Shown in pieces: positions 38,115 to 47,076 of a stretch of 50,721 bases of DNA (positions within the stretch are counted from its first letter, which is position 1; each line of letters begins with the position of its first letter). This DNA comes from a virus. Location: IMG/VR virus record IMGVR_UViG_3300028920_000094, positions 1 to 50,721 of that record; one strand, written 5' to 3'. Position numbers and translations under genes: made by a program. The notes below the pieces were generated by a model. It searched no databases and was not told where the DNA came from. It saw only the letters and a list, made by a program, of their open reading frames with translations.

Positions 38115-39652
38115 GCCGGCAGAGGCACCACACCCACCGCAAAGCCCACCACGAGCCCCTCCACAAGAGGCTCGACACAGTGATCCAGCACTACTTCCCC
38201 GCCTGGGCATTCAACCGCGAGCAGGCACGCGTCCGCGCCGGCCTCGCCCGCCGCGCACGCGAGGGCATGGAACGCCGACGCCGCGCCAAGGGAGCCTCCC
38301 ACTACCAGGACGCACGCTCCGGCCGCCTCAACCGCCGCCGATCCTCACGCGGCGGCTCCGCCGACAGCCACGCCACCCAGAGCATCCTGTTCACGCTCCG
38401 CGAAAACGTCCGACACCTCGTCGACAACTCGACCCTCGCCGAGGGCCTGCTCCAGACCGACTGCGACAACGTGATCGGCCGCGAGCCCATGCCCCAGGCG
38501 CAGACCGCCGACGCCGAATGGAACCGCGAGGCCGAGAAGGTCTGGCACAACGAGCCGCTCGACGTGCGGGGCATCCTCCCCAACTCCGAGTTCCTGCGGA
38601 TGCTCTACACCTCCGTCCGACGCGACGGCGACCTCGCACTAATCAAGAGCGACGGGCGGTTCCAGGCCCTCGAGGCCGAGTTCATCGCCACACCCACCAA
38701 GTACGGCACCGACGACGCCGTGGTCAACGGCATCCGGTTCGACGACATCGGGCGGCCGATCGAGTACTACATCGCCACCGAGCACCCCACCTCCGCCTAC
38801 GTGAATAAGACGACCACGCGCCCCGCCGAGGACGTCATCCACATCTTCCGCCCCGGCAGATTCTCCGCCTCCCGAGGCGTCCCCATCCTCGCAAAAGTGA
38901 TCGACGAGATCGACCGCCTCAACGACTATGTCGAAGCCACCGTGATCGCGGCGCAGATGGCCGCCTGCTACGCCATCGTCCGCAAAACCTCCTACTGGCC
39001 TGAAAAGCGCGGCAACGCCAAGACCAACGACGACACGGGCGACAGCGAACGATGGGAAGAAGTCGAGCCGGGCATGATCCTCTATGCCCATCCCGACGAG
39101 GAAGTGCAGCAGCTCAATCCGAACCACCCCAACCAGCAGTTCGAGACCCTCGTCGACACCCTCTGCCGATTCACGGGCCGCCACATGGGCCTCCCCCTCG
39201 AGCTCGTGTTGCTGAACTTCTCGCACTCGAACTTCTCAAACACCCGCGCCGCCCTGCTCCAGGCGCAGCGGACGTTCGAGAACACACAGCACTGGCTCGA
39301 CAGCGGCGTGTTCCGCCAGATGTGGGGCTACAGCACGGAGCACGCGATCCGACGCGGATGGCTCCAGCCCCACCCCGAGGCGGCCAAGGTCCACTTCGTC
39401 ATGCCGGGCTGGCCGTGGGTCGACCCCCTCAAGGACATCCAGGCCGACATCCTTGCCCTCGCCAACGGCCTCCGCTCCCCGCAGCAGGTCGCCTCCAAAT
39501 GGGGCGTGGACGCCGAGACCGTCATCGAGCAGGTCGCCCTCTACCGCGAGATGCTCGCACGCTACGGCGTCGAAATCGAATACACACTCCGCCCCGGCAC
39601 ACAGGCCGCAGGCGGCGACGATAAAGACGAGCCCGAGGAGAGCAAGGAATGA
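38111..39652 (+). CDS. Portal protein (lambda gpB type)
   Basis: 513 residues, GTG start overlapping the previous stop. Basic N-terminal part (residues 1-75), followed by the portal core: VDNSTLAEGLLQT, WHNEPLDVRG, DGDLALIKSDGRF, HIFRPGRFSASRGVP, LDDY-like DRLNDYVEA, and FNFSH-like LNFSHSNFSNTRAALLQAQRTF near residue 385. A Gly/Asp/Glu-rich acidic tail ends it. Forms the dodecameric vertex through which DNA enters. Matches the gpA-type terminase upstream. Confidence 0.9.
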   Translation: MSRQRHHTHRKAHHEPLHKRLDTVIQHYFPAWAFNREQARVRAGLARRAREGMERRRRAKGASHYQDARSGRLNRRRSSRGGSADSHATQSILFTLRENVRHLVDNSTLAEGLLQTDCDNVIGREPMPQAQTADAEWNREAEKVWHNEPLDVRGILPNSEFLRMLYTSVRRDGDLALIKSDGRFQALEAEFIATPTKYGTDDAVVNGIRFDDIGRPIEYYIATEHPTSAYVNKTTTRPAEDVIHIFRPGRFSASRGVPILAKVIDEIDRLNDYVEATVIAAQMAACYAIVRKTSYWPEKRGNAKTNDDTGDSERWEEVEPGMILYAHPDEEVQQLNPNHPNQQFETLVDTLCRFTGRHMGLPLELVLLNFSHSNFSNTRAALLQAQRTFENTQHWLDSGVFRQMWGYSTEHAIRRGWLQPHPEAAKVHFVMPGWPWVDPLKDIQADILALANGLRSPQQVASKWGVDAETVIEQVALYREMLARYGVEIEYTLRPGTQAAGGDDKDEPEESKE

Positions 39653-41040
39653 ACCACGCTGCCGCCATCTTCGCCCGCCCGTGGGCAATGGAGCCGACGC
39701 GTCTGCTCGACTTCGCCGCCCGCATCCTCCACGGCGGCTCTGCCACCATCCTCCAGCTCGACAAGCTGCCCGACATCCAGCAACTCGGCTACGACCTCAC
39801 CGCAGGCGTCGCCACCATCGCCATGAGCGGAATCTTCATCAAGGGCGGCGACCCCATCCTCGAACGATGGGGCCTCGGCATCATCGACACCGAGCAGGTG
39901 GCCGCCGCCATCGACGACGCCCTCGCCGACGACGCGGTCGAGCGGATCCTCCTCTCCATCGACAGCCCTGGCGGCGATGCCGCAGGCGTCGAAGCTCTCG
40001 GCGACAAGGTCTACGAAGCATCGAAGATCAAGCCCATCGACGCCCACATCGCAGACATCGGGGCCTCCGCCGCCTACTGGATCGCATCCCAGGCACGCAC
40101 CATCACCGCCAACGCCACCGCCACTGTAGGCTCCATCGGCGTGTATATGACGATCTGGGACACAAGCAAGGCGGCAGAAGACGACGGCCTGAAGGTCTAT
40201 CTCATCGCATCAGGCCCCCTCAAGGGCCAGGGCTCCACGGGCGTGCCCGTCAGCCAGGAAGCCATCGACGAGTGGCAGGGCATCATCGACGGAATGGCCG
40301 GCTACTTCGTCAAGGCCGTCGCCCGCGGCCGCCGAACCACGCAAAAGGCCATCCGACAGCTTGCAACGGGAGCCGCCTGGCTCGCCGAGGACGCCAAGGC
40401 CAACGGCCTCATCGACGCCGTCGGCCACCTATCCACAGCACTCCAATCGCCGGGGCGGCTCCGCCGCTCGTCGGCGGAAACCCCCCGACAGGAGGAACCG
40501 ACCATGGCAGACGAGACCGACAAGATGACGCCCGAGGCCCTGCGCGAGCAGTTCGCCGACGCCGTCAAGGACATCGAGGGCAAGGCCAGCGCCAAGGCGA
40601 TGGAGCACACCGGCGACATCCTCCGCGCCCAGCTCGCGGAGTTCGGCGAGACCTTCGCCGAGGACCCCAAGTTCGCCATCGACCGCTTCGTCGCCGGCGA
40701 CACACTCGCCGAGGCCAAGGCCGCCTACGCCGACGTGCTCAAGGTCCGCCTCGCAGACGAGGCCGAGGCCCGCAAGGCCGTCGAGGCACAGCTCGCCGAG
40801 CGCGACAAGCTCGTGCCCCAGACCCACACCGACAAGCAGAAGACCGACGCCGAGGTCGAGGCCGACAAGAAGAAGGCCGAGACCGAGGCCAAGGGCGCGC
40901 CGTCCACATGGGAGGAAGCCATCGCCCTCGTCCTCACCGAGCTCGGCAAGGCCAGCCTCGCAGGCAAGGATCTCCTCGCCGCCCGCACCGAGGCCGCCAA
41001 GATCGCCCGCAACCGCTTCCCCGACTGCCTCGGGAAGTAA
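39649..41040 (+). CDS. S49-family head maturation protease with fused scaffold
   Basis: 463 residues. Residues about 55-240 are a SppA/S49 (ClpP-fold) domain: SIDSPGGDA, DIGASAAYWIAS with nucleophile Ser140, and NATATVGSIGVY. The last 178 residues are acidic, helical and Ala/Glu/Lys-rich, typical of scaffold. A nested start at 40504 would express this part alone (see the scaffold entry), as in lambda C/Nu3. The protease cleaves scaffold and probably other head proteins. Confidence 0.88.
   Translation: MNHAAAIFARPWAMEPTRLLDFAARILHGGSATILQLDKLPDIQQLGYDLTAGVATIAMSGIFIKGGDPILERWGLGIIDTEQVAAAIDDALADDAVERILLSIDSPGGDAAGVEALGDKVYEASKIKPIDAHIADIGASAAYWIASQARTITANATATVGSIGVYMTIWDTSKAAEDDGLKVYLIASGPLKGQGSTGVPVSQEAIDEWQGIIDGMAGYFVKAVARGRRTTQKAIRQLATGAAWLAEDAKANGLIDAVGHLSTALQSPGRLRRSSAETPRQEEPTMADETDKMTPEALREQFADAVKDIEGKASAKAMEHTGDILRAQLAEFGETFAEDPKFAIDRFVAGDTLAEAKAAYADVLKVRLADEAEARKAVEAQLAERDKLVPQTHTDKQKTDAEVEADKKKAETEAKGAPSTWEEAIALVLTELGKASLAGKDLLAARTEAAKIARNRFPDCLGK
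40504..41040 (+). CDS. Nested scaffold protein (Nu3-like)
   Basis: 178 residues in frame with the protease gene, starting at ATG 40504 with AGGAGG nine bases upstream (a strong, in-frame internal site). Helical, acidic, with coiled coil (LRAQLAEFGETFAED, EARKAVEAQLAERDKL). This is the layout of lambda C/Nu3: the protease carries a scaffold C-terminus, and free scaffold is made from the internal start. Confidence 0.75.
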   Translation: MADETDKMTPEALREQFADAVKDIEGKASAKAMEHTGDILRAQLAEFGETFAEDPKFAIDRFVAGDTLAEAKAAYADVLKVRLADEAEARKAVEAQLAERDKLVPQTHTDKQKTDAEVEADKKKAETEAKGAPSTWEEAIALVLTELGKASLAGKDLLAARTEAAKIARNRFPDCLGK

Positions 41041-41061
41041 CCACCAACCAGGGGGCCGGAG

Positions 41062-42078
41062 GTGTTCGACGCCGCTTTCTTCTACGCCAAGCCGCCCTTC
41101 CGCTCGACAGGCTTGAGCAACAACACCCGGCAGTGTGCCGCAGTCCTCAACGAGGAAGGCTACCGTGCCATCGCAATGTGCCTCACCGACCTGCCCCGCT
41201 CCGACGGCAGCCAAGGCCCGCACATCTGGGGTCCCTGGATGGCAGAGCACGCGCCCCGCATGGTCGTCGTCTCCGCTCTCTGCACACCGCCCGAAGACCT
41301 CGAAGCCCTCGCGCGCAAGTTCCGCGACACCATCTGGGTGCAGCGCATCCACAGCAACCTCGCCTGGCTCTTCCAGAGCGGCGACTTCTACAAGACCATG
41401 CAGGTGCTCGAAATGAGCCGCCGCCTCCCCAACGTCAAGCTCGCATTCGTCTCTCCCTACGAGAGCGCACGCCTCCACGGCGCCGGCCTCCACAACGTCG
41501 TCTGCATGCCCAACGTCACCGTTGCCCCCGTCGCCGACACGCCGCGCCGAGGACCCGCAAGGAACCGCAGGGTCGAGCTGTCCGCCATCTTCGCCGTCCG
41601 ACTGCTCAAGCACCCTTCGGGTCACGTCCTCGCCTCTGCCCTGGTCAACGCCCGCCGCCGAGCCTGCCTCCACATGCAGTTCACACGCACCGATCATCGG
41701 CACTACAACGAACGGTGCAAGATGTTCGCCAACGCGTGCCAGCTCCCCCTCGTCGAGGAGCCCTACCGCGACCACGCGGACTTCTGCGCCTGGCTCGGCT
41801 CGAGCATCCACGTCGGGCTCCAGCTCTCCATGACGGAGAGTTTCAACTACGTGGCGGTCGAGCACATGAGCGAGGGGATCCCCGTCGTCGCATCCGAGGC
41901 GATCCCATTCGTCCCCTGGCGCGTCCGCTACGAGGACAGCCAGGCCGCCGCCGATACCGTGCTCGACATCCTCGCCGACTACCGCGGCGCGAGCCAATGC
42001 GCCCTCGACGCCGCCCGCACCATCCGCGACCGCAACCGCTCCCTCTACCTCGAAACCTGCCAAGCCCTGCTCAATTAG
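41062..42078 (+). CDS. Glycosyltransferase, GT-B fold
   Basis: 338 residues, GTG start. GT4-like pattern: N-terminal GLSNNTRQCAAVLNEEG, middle IWVQRIHSNLAWL, and C-terminal TESFNYVAVEHMSEGIPVVAS with the E-x7-E arrangement that binds nucleotide sugar. It would transfer a sugar from a nucleotide sugar. It lies between scaffold and decoration protein, so a virion protein is the likely acceptor (inference). Confidence 0.8.
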   Translation: MFDAAFFYAKPPFRSTGLSNNTRQCAAVLNEEGYRAIAMCLTDLPRSDGSQGPHIWGPWMAEHAPRMVVVSALCTPPEDLEALARKFRDTIWVQRIHSNLAWLFQSGDFYKTMQVLEMSRRLPNVKLAFVSPYESARLHGAGLHNVVCMPNVTVAPVADTPRRGPARNRRVELSAIFAVRLLKHPSGHVLASALVNARRRACLHMQFTRTDHRHYNERCKMFANACQLPLVEEPYRDHADFCAWLGSSIHVGLQLSMTESFNYVAVEHMSEGIPVVASEAIPFVPWRVRYEDSQAAADTVLDILADYRGASQCALDAARTIRDRNRSLYLETCQALLN

Positions 42079-42088
42079 GGGACCTTCA

Positions 42089-42511
42089 ATGGCCAGCCAG
42101 ACCGTGCGAACCTTCACCCGAGTGGTCGGAGGCGAGGAGACCCTCGCCCGGTACCGCCTCGTGCGGCGCGAATCCGCCACGTCCTCCGACGTGATCTTCA
42201 TGGAGGCCACCGCCACCTACGTCCCCATCGGCGTCATCCAGGCCGGCGACAACTCGTCCTACGTCGTCGGCTCCGAGGTCGCCGTCCAGGACTTCAAGGC
42301 CGGGGGCACGCAGAAAGTCGAGGCCGCCGGCGCCATCGTCGACGGCGCCTTCATCTACGCCGCCGCCGACGGCAGGGTGCAGGCACTCCCCGCCGCCGCG
42401 GGCACCTACCTCCGCGTGGGCATCGCCTTCGAGGCCGCCACGGGCGCGGGCTCGATCTTCGAAGCGTGGCTCGACCCCAGCGGCACCACCGAGACCGTCA
42501 CCGGCTCCTGA
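42089..42511 (+). CDS. Capsid decoration / stabilisation protein
   Basis: 140 residues, ATG 42089. The position between protease-scaffold and major capsid and the beta-rich sequence (Gly/Ala-rich, GAIVDGAFIYAAADGRVQALP) fit DUF2190- or gpD-type decoration proteins that cement the mature shell. A glycosyltransferase gene precedes it, so it is a candidate glycan acceptor. Confidence 0.75.
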   Translation: MASQTVRTFTRVVGGEETLARYRLVRRESATSSDVIFMEATATYVPIGVIQAGDNSSYVVGSEVAVQDFKAGGTQKVEAAGAIVDGAFIYAAADGRVQALPAAAGTYLRVGIAFEAATGAGSIFEAWLDPSGTTETVTGS

Positions 42512-42604
42512 CCCCCGACGTGGCCCGATTGACAACCTGAGCCCGTCGAGGCCCGGCCAGGCCACCAGCGGCGACCCTAGACGCCGCCGACGGGAGCACC
42601 GATA

Positions 42605-42645
42605 GGGCGGTGCGAGCTCGAAAGAGCTCCACCGCCCTTTTTTTT
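42605..42645 (+). terminator. Rho-independent terminator before the major capsid gene
   Basis: Stem GGGCGGTG/CACCGCCC plus inner GAGCTC/GAGCTC with a GAAA tetraloop and one bulge, followed by eight T (42638-42645). Textbook form. Partial read-through would set the ratio of head proteins. Confidence 0.88.
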
Positions 42646-42671
42646 GCCACCCCTTGCCGAGGAGAACTCAA

Positions 42672-43631
42672 ATGGCCGAGCTCGCACCCGACAATGTTCG
42701 CCCGCGACGCGACATCCAGGACTGCCTCCGCGAGTTCCTGATGACGCGCCCCTTCATCGGCCTCAAGCTCTTCCCGCTCTTCCCCGTGGATCAGAAGACG
42801 GGCTATTACCCGATGATCCCCACCGAGTCGATGCTCAAGCTCCCCGAATCCATCGAGCGCGCGCCCAAGGCCGCCTACGGCCGCATCGACTGGAACTGGA
42901 CGACCGACAACTACGCCTGCAAGGAATACGGCGTCGAGCAGCCCGTCGACGAGGTGCAGGCCGCCGAGACGGAGAGCTTCTTCGACCTCGAGGAGGAGGC
43001 AGGCCGCACGGTGAGCGACATCGTGCTCCGAATGCAGGAGCAGCGGATCCTCACCATGTGCCAGGTCGCCGCCAACTGGGGCAACACCGGCGCCGTCGCC
43101 GCCGCATGGGATGTGCCCGCCGCTGCCGTGCCAATCACGGACATCCACGCCGCGCGCCTCGTCATCCGCGCCGCCACGGGCCTCCTGCCCGATACGCTCG
43201 TCGTCGGGCGCGACACCTTCCAGTGGTTCACGCTCTGCGACCAGATCACCGACCGCATCCAGTACACCTACCCCGGCATGGACCGCGGCGACTACACCGC
43301 CGAGCTCATCGCCAAGATGCTCGGCCTCCGCCAGGTGCTCATCGCCGACGCCGTCTACGACACCACCGACGAGGGCCAGGCGTCCACCATCGACGACATG
43401 TGGGACGACGACTTCGCCTTCCTCTGCAAGGTCGCCGAGAACCCGAGCCGCCTCCGCGAGCCCTGCATCGGCAGGACGTTCCTGTGGGAGAGGGACAGCG
43501 CCGAGAACCTCGTGTTCGAGAGCTACGCCGAACCGCAGACCCGCAGCGAGATCGTGAGGGCTCGCCACCACACCGACGAGGAGATCGTCCTGGCCAACTG
43601 TGGCTACCTCTTCACCGGCTGCAACACGTAG
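42672..43631 (+). CDS. Major capsid protein
   Basis: 319 residues, ATG 42672 after GAGGAG. Middle-sized head protein with the gpE-like pattern: PFIGLKLFP, IPTESMLKLPESIE, RVDWNW-like RIDWNWTTDN, VVGRDTF, and a C-terminal RTFLWERDSAENLVFESY with NCGYLFTGC at the end. Order after decoration protein and before connectors matches lambda-type heads. It carries its own ribosome site and lies behind a terminator. The likely HK97-fold shell subunit. Confidence 0.85.
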   Translation: MAELAPDNVRPRRDIQDCLREFLMTRPFIGLKLFPLFPVDQKTGYYPMIPTESMLKLPESIERAPKAAYGRIDWNWTTDNYACKEYGVEQPVDEVQAAETESFFDLEEEAGRTVSDIVLRMQEQRILTMCQVAANWGNTGAVAAAWDVPAAAVPITDIHAARLVIRAATGLLPDTLVVGRDTFQWFTLCDQITDRIQYTYPGMDRGDYTAELIAKMLGLRQVLIADAVYDTTDEGQASTIDDMWDDDFAFLCKVAENPSRLREPCIGRTFLWERDSAENLVFESYAEPQTRSEIVRARHHTDEEIVLANCGYLFTGCNT

Positions 43632-43654
43632 CCTTCGCCGCCGCGCCGCACGAG

Positions 43655-43690
43655 CCCGGGGAGAGGGGCCGCTCCTCCCCTCTCCCCGGG
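43655..43690 (+). promoter_or_regulatory. Long perfect hairpin after the major capsid gene
   Basis: CCCGGGGAGAGGGG (43655-43668) pairs over 14 bp with CCCCTCTCCCCGGG (43677-43690), loop of 8. No T-tract follows. It could stabilise the capsid mRNA 3' end or act as a partial terminator that lowers expression of the following glycosyl genes. Confidence 0.6.
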
Positions 43691-43704
43691 CGGGGGCCGA
43701 AACG

Positions 43705-44415
43705 ATGCCACGATTCCTGATCGCAACGCCAAACTACAACCGGCCCGACCTGCTCCGCAGGACGGCCGAATCCTTCGTCCGCCTCTACGGCTCACCCGCC
43801 GACGGCGACTACCGCTGGGTGCTCATCGACGACGATTCCGACGCCGAAACCTGCCAGACCATCAACGCGATACAGGCGGAGCTCGGCTGCTGGTTCCAGG
43901 TCGTCAACACCACGGGCACCCGCGCCGTCATGGCCTGCTTCAACCTCCTCTATGCCAACCAGCCAGAGCCCTACCGCGTCTACATGGAATCGGACTACGA
44001 GTGGCTCCTCCCAGGCTGGCTCGACTACGCCGCCGACATCCTCCAGGCCGACCCCCGCGTCGGCGAGGTCCTCACCGAGCACCTGCCCGGCGTCCTCGCA
44101 CGCAACGAGGCCGCAGGCCACTTCGTCTCCGCCGAGGAGGCCCAACCCCACCCATACCTCCGCACCTGGACCCCTGGCTTCTGGTGCAACCGCTTCGGCC
44201 AGTTCAGTATGCGGGTGCACATGGCACGCCCCGGCCTGCTCCGCGAGCTCCGCCCTTTCCCGCACATCCGAAACCGAGGGATGGAGCCCCACATAGGCCG
44301 CTACTTCCACAGCCTCGGCTGGCAGGTCGCACACCCCCTCCAGACCTACGCCGACCACATCGGCAAGGGCAACCCCGCCGTCCCCTACGCCAACATGGGG
44401 GGCAACCCCCGATGA
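43705..44415 (+). CDS. Glycosyltransferase family 2-like
   Basis: 236 residues, ATG 43705. N-terminal FLIATPNYNRPDLLRRTAESF, LIDDDSDAETCQTI and a DXD-like ESDYEWLLPG segment place it with GT-A type inverting transferases. The C-terminal 100 residues include RFGQFSMRVHMARPGLL. The acceptor is unknown; the cassette of five genes (43705-47076 plus 41062) suggests glycan decoration of the virion. Confidence 0.78.
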   Translation: MPRFLIATPNYNRPDLLRRTAESFVRLYGSPADGDYRWVLIDDDSDAETCQTINAIQAELGCWFQVVNTTGTRAVMACFNLLYANQPEPYRVYMESDYEWLLPGWLDYAADILQADPRVGEVLTEHLPGVLARNEAAGHFVSAEEAQPHPYLRTWTPGFWCNRFGQFSMRVHMARPGLLRELRPFPHIRNRGMEPHIGRYFHSLGWQVAHPLQTYADHIGKGNPAVPYANMGGNPR

Positions 44416-45452
44416 AGGCTCTCATCACAGGCTCGTGCGGGCTCATCGGCTCCGAAGCCGCCCGATTCTACCTCGCCCAGGGCTGGGAGGTCGTCGGCGT
44501 CGACAACGATGCCCGCCGCAGATTCTTCGGCGACGACGCCTCCACCCTCCCCGTCCGCGCTCAGCTCGAGGCCATCCCAGGCTACACCCACATCGCCGCC
44601 GACATCCGGGGCATGCAGCGGGCATTCGCCGACCACGGCCCCTTCGCACTCATCGCCCACGCCGCGGCCCAGCCCTCCCACGACTGGGCCCGCGACCACG
44701 TGCTCGAGGACTTCACGACCAACGCCTGGGGAACCGTGTTCCTCCTCGACCAGGCTCACCGCCACTGCCCCGAAGCCCCCTTCGTGTTCCTCAGCACGAA
44801 CAAGGTCTACGGCGATGCGCCCAACCGCCTCCCCACGGTCGAGCTCGCCACCCGCTACGCCCTCAAGCCACCCCACGAGCACGGCATCAGCGAGCAAATG
44901 TCCATCGACGCCAGCCTCCACTCCTTCTTCGGCTGCTCGAAGGCCGCCGCCGACCTCTACGTCCAGGAGTACGCCCAGACGTTCGGCATGCGCACGGCCT
45001 GCTTCCGGTGCGGATGCCTGACCGGACCTGCCCACAGAGGCGCAGAACTGCACGGATTCCTGTCCTACCTCGTGCACTGCGTCGTCACGGGCAAGCCCTA
45101 CACGATCTACGGCTACGGCGGCAAGCAGGTCCGCGACCAGCTCCACGCCGCCGACCTCGTCGCCGCCATCGAGTGCTTCCGAGCCCGCCCCATCCACGGA
45201 GGGCCGGTCTACAACCTCGGCGGGGGCCCGGGCAACTCCATCTCCGTCCTCGAGGCCATCGGCCGCGCCGAAAAGCTCGCGGGCAAGCACCTCGACTTCA
45301 CGCTCGACCCCACCCCCCGCCTCGGCGACCACCGCTGCTACTACTCCGACACCACGCAGTTCGAGTGCTACTACGACTGGCACGTCGAGCACCGCATCCA
45401 CGACATCCTGGCCGAGATGGTCGCCGCCGAACAGGAGCGCGCCCCGTGCTAG
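44412..45452 (+). CDS. NAD-dependent epimerase, tyvelose/paratose type
   Basis: 346 residues, ATGA overlap. GSCGLIGSE at the N-terminus is the NAD-binding Gly-rich loop. LSTNKVYGDAPNRLP, SMSIDASLHSFFGCSKAAAD and FRCGCLTGPAHRGAELHGFLSYLV are hallmark segments of CDP-paratose 2-epimerase/tyvelose epimerase-like SDRs. The Tyr of YxxxK is Phe in FFGCSK, also seen in that family as I recall it. It probably makes a deoxyhexose nucleotide sugar for the phage glycosyltransferases. Confidence 0.82.
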   Translation: MKALITGSCGLIGSEAARFYLAQGWEVVGVDNDARRRFFGDDASTLPVRAQLEAIPGYTHIAADIRGMQRAFADHGPFALIAHAAAQPSHDWARDHVLEDFTTNAWGTVFLLDQAHRHCPEAPFVFLSTNKVYGDAPNRLPTVELATRYALKPPHEHGISEQMSIDASLHSFFGCSKAAADLYVQEYAQTFGMRTACFRCGCLTGPAHRGAELHGFLSYLVHCVVTGKPYTIYGYGGKQVRDQLHAADLVAAIECFRARPIHGGPVYNLGGGPGNSISVLEAIGRAEKLAGKHLDFTLDPTPRLGDHRCYYSDTTQFECYYDWHVEHRIHDILAEMVAAEQERAPC

Positions 45453-46180
45453 ACCCCGCCACCATCAAGGACCCCGGCCTCGTCGGACCCATCCTCGACG
45501 ACCTCGCGGCCTACACGGGCATCCCCCGCGCCCGCTGCCGCGAGCTCAGCACCCGCAGCCCCAACCAGCCCCACCGCTCATGGGTCGCGTGGGACCCCAC
45601 GTCGCGTCCCGAGCTCGCCTGGTACTACCGCACCACCGCCGCCTACGTGTTCGCCCTCTGCGACCCCCGATGGTGCCACCCCCTCGACCTCCTCGCCGGC
45701 CTCGACGCCGAGGGCAACCCGCCCGTCGCCCTCGACGTGGGAGCGGGCATCGGCACCGACGCCCTCTACCTCGCCCAACGCGGCTGCCTCGTCTTCTACT
45801 CCGATCCGAACCACTGGAACCGAGAGTTCGCACGCTGCCGATACCAGCGCCACCGCGACGACATCCCCGGCGTCGTGAACTTCGATACCGACCCCCCCGA
45901 GGTCGACGTGCTCATCGCCGTCGACGTGCTCGAGCACATCCCCGACTACCCCCGCGTGCTCCGCGAGCAATGGCTGCCACGCGTCAAGCGCAGCGGCCAC
46001 TTCCTCTACTCCGCGCCATTCTGCCGGGCACCCGGCCTGCCCGACAACGTGGGGCTCCACGTCAACCAAACCGAGCCCATCCCCGACATCCTCGCCGAGG
46101 CCGGCTTCCGCTGCGTCAAGCGCATCGCAGGCACCCCCGACCCCACGGGCGACGCCCACTGGCACTGGATCCGCAACTGA
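45446..46180 (+). CDS. SAM-dependent methyltransferase
   Basis: 244 residues, GTG overlapping the previous stop. Class I motif ALDVGAGIGTDALYLA (motif I) at about residues 90-105, and DVLEHIPDYPRVL (motif III-like) about 50 residues later. It lies in the glycan cassette, so the likely substrate is a sugar. Start upstream of VLDPATIKDPG. Confidence 0.82.
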   Translation: MLDPATIKDPGLVGPILDDLAAYTGIPRARCRELSTRSPNQPHRSWVAWDPTSRPELAWYYRTTAAYVFALCDPRWCHPLDLLAGLDAEGNPPVALDVGAGIGTDALYLAQRGCLVFYSDPNHWNREFARCRYQRHRDDIPGVVNFDTDPPEVDVLIAVDVLEHIPDYPRVLREQWLPRVKRSGHFLYSAPFCRAPGLPDNVGLHVNQTEPIPDILAEAGFRCVKRIAGTPDPTGDAHWHWIRN

Positions 46181-47076
46181 TGAACATCGTGCTCCTCCAA
46201 CTCTACCACACCACCGCCGCCGTGGCGGCACTCCGCGCCCTCGGCCACAACGTCGCCGCCGTCAACTTCCGCCACGACACCCTCCCCGGCGACCGTGCCC
46301 TCCGATGGGCGGACCTCCTCATCGTCCAGCAGGGCGACCTCCTCCACCCCCCAGGCTGCCTCCCCACCGCACTCGTCGAGCGAGCCCGCGCACGCGGCTG
46401 CCACACCATCTGGTGGACCTACGACCCGCCCGAGACCAAACGCCCCATCTACGGCGACTTCGCCCGCCACTTCGACCAGCTCGTCGTGTGCACCGAGGCC
46501 GACCGCGACCACTTCGCCCGCCTCGGCTGCAACGTCCGCATCGACTACGCCGGCGCCGACCCCGGCTTCTGGCGGCCCACCAACCTCAAGCCCCCCGAGT
46601 TCGCCGCCCACGGCGCTCCCGCCGGCCTGTTCGGACACCTCTACCCCCACAGGCAGCAGGCCATCCGAATGCTCCTCGACGCCGGCATCCCCACCGCCTG
46701 CTGGGGCATCGGCAACGGCTCGTGGCCGTGGCTCGACCAGCAGCGGATCCGCTGCCAGTTCCACGCCACAACCGTCAACGTCATCCTCCCCTGGCACGGA
46801 CCCTCCGGCCTCGACCCCGAATACCTCATCCTCCGCCACTGGCAGATCCCCATGTGCGGAGGCTTCGCCATCGCCGAGCACAACCGAGCCGTGGACAGGG
46901 AATTCCCCGACATGCCGGTGTTCTCCACCCTCGACCACATGGTCGAGTTGGTCAAATGGCATCTCGACCGCCCCCGGCGCCGGGCCGCCAGCATCGAAGC
47001 CTGCCGAGCCCGAGCACGCCAGAAGTTCACGCTCAAGGCCTTCTACCAGCGAATGCTCGAGGGGGTGCCGTCGTGA
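46180..47076 (+). CDS. Glycosyltransferase (CgeB-like)
   Basis: 298 residues, TGATG overlap with the methyltransferase. WWTYDPPETKRPIYGDF, FDQLVVCTEADR and GADPGFWRP, followed by GLFGHLYPHRQQAIRMLLDAGI, resemble the CgeB/YkvP-type GT-B glycosyltransferases. Catalytic contacts are not assigned. Last gene of the glycan cassette, overlapping the head-tail connector start. Confidence 0.75.
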   Translation: MNIVLLQLYHTTAAVAALRALGHNVAAVNFRHDTLPGDRALRWADLLIVQQGDLLHPPGCLPTALVERARARGCHTIWWTYDPPETKRPIYGDFARHFDQLVVCTEADRDHFARLGCNVRIDYAGADPGFWRPTNLKPPEFAAHGAPAGLFGHLYPHRQQAIRMLLDAGIPTACWGIGNGSWPWLDQQRIRCQFHATTVNVILPWHGPSGLDPEYLILRHWQIPMCGGFAIAEHNRAVDREFPDMPVFSTLDHMVELVKWHLDRPRRRAASIEACRARARQKFTLKAFYQRMLEGVPS

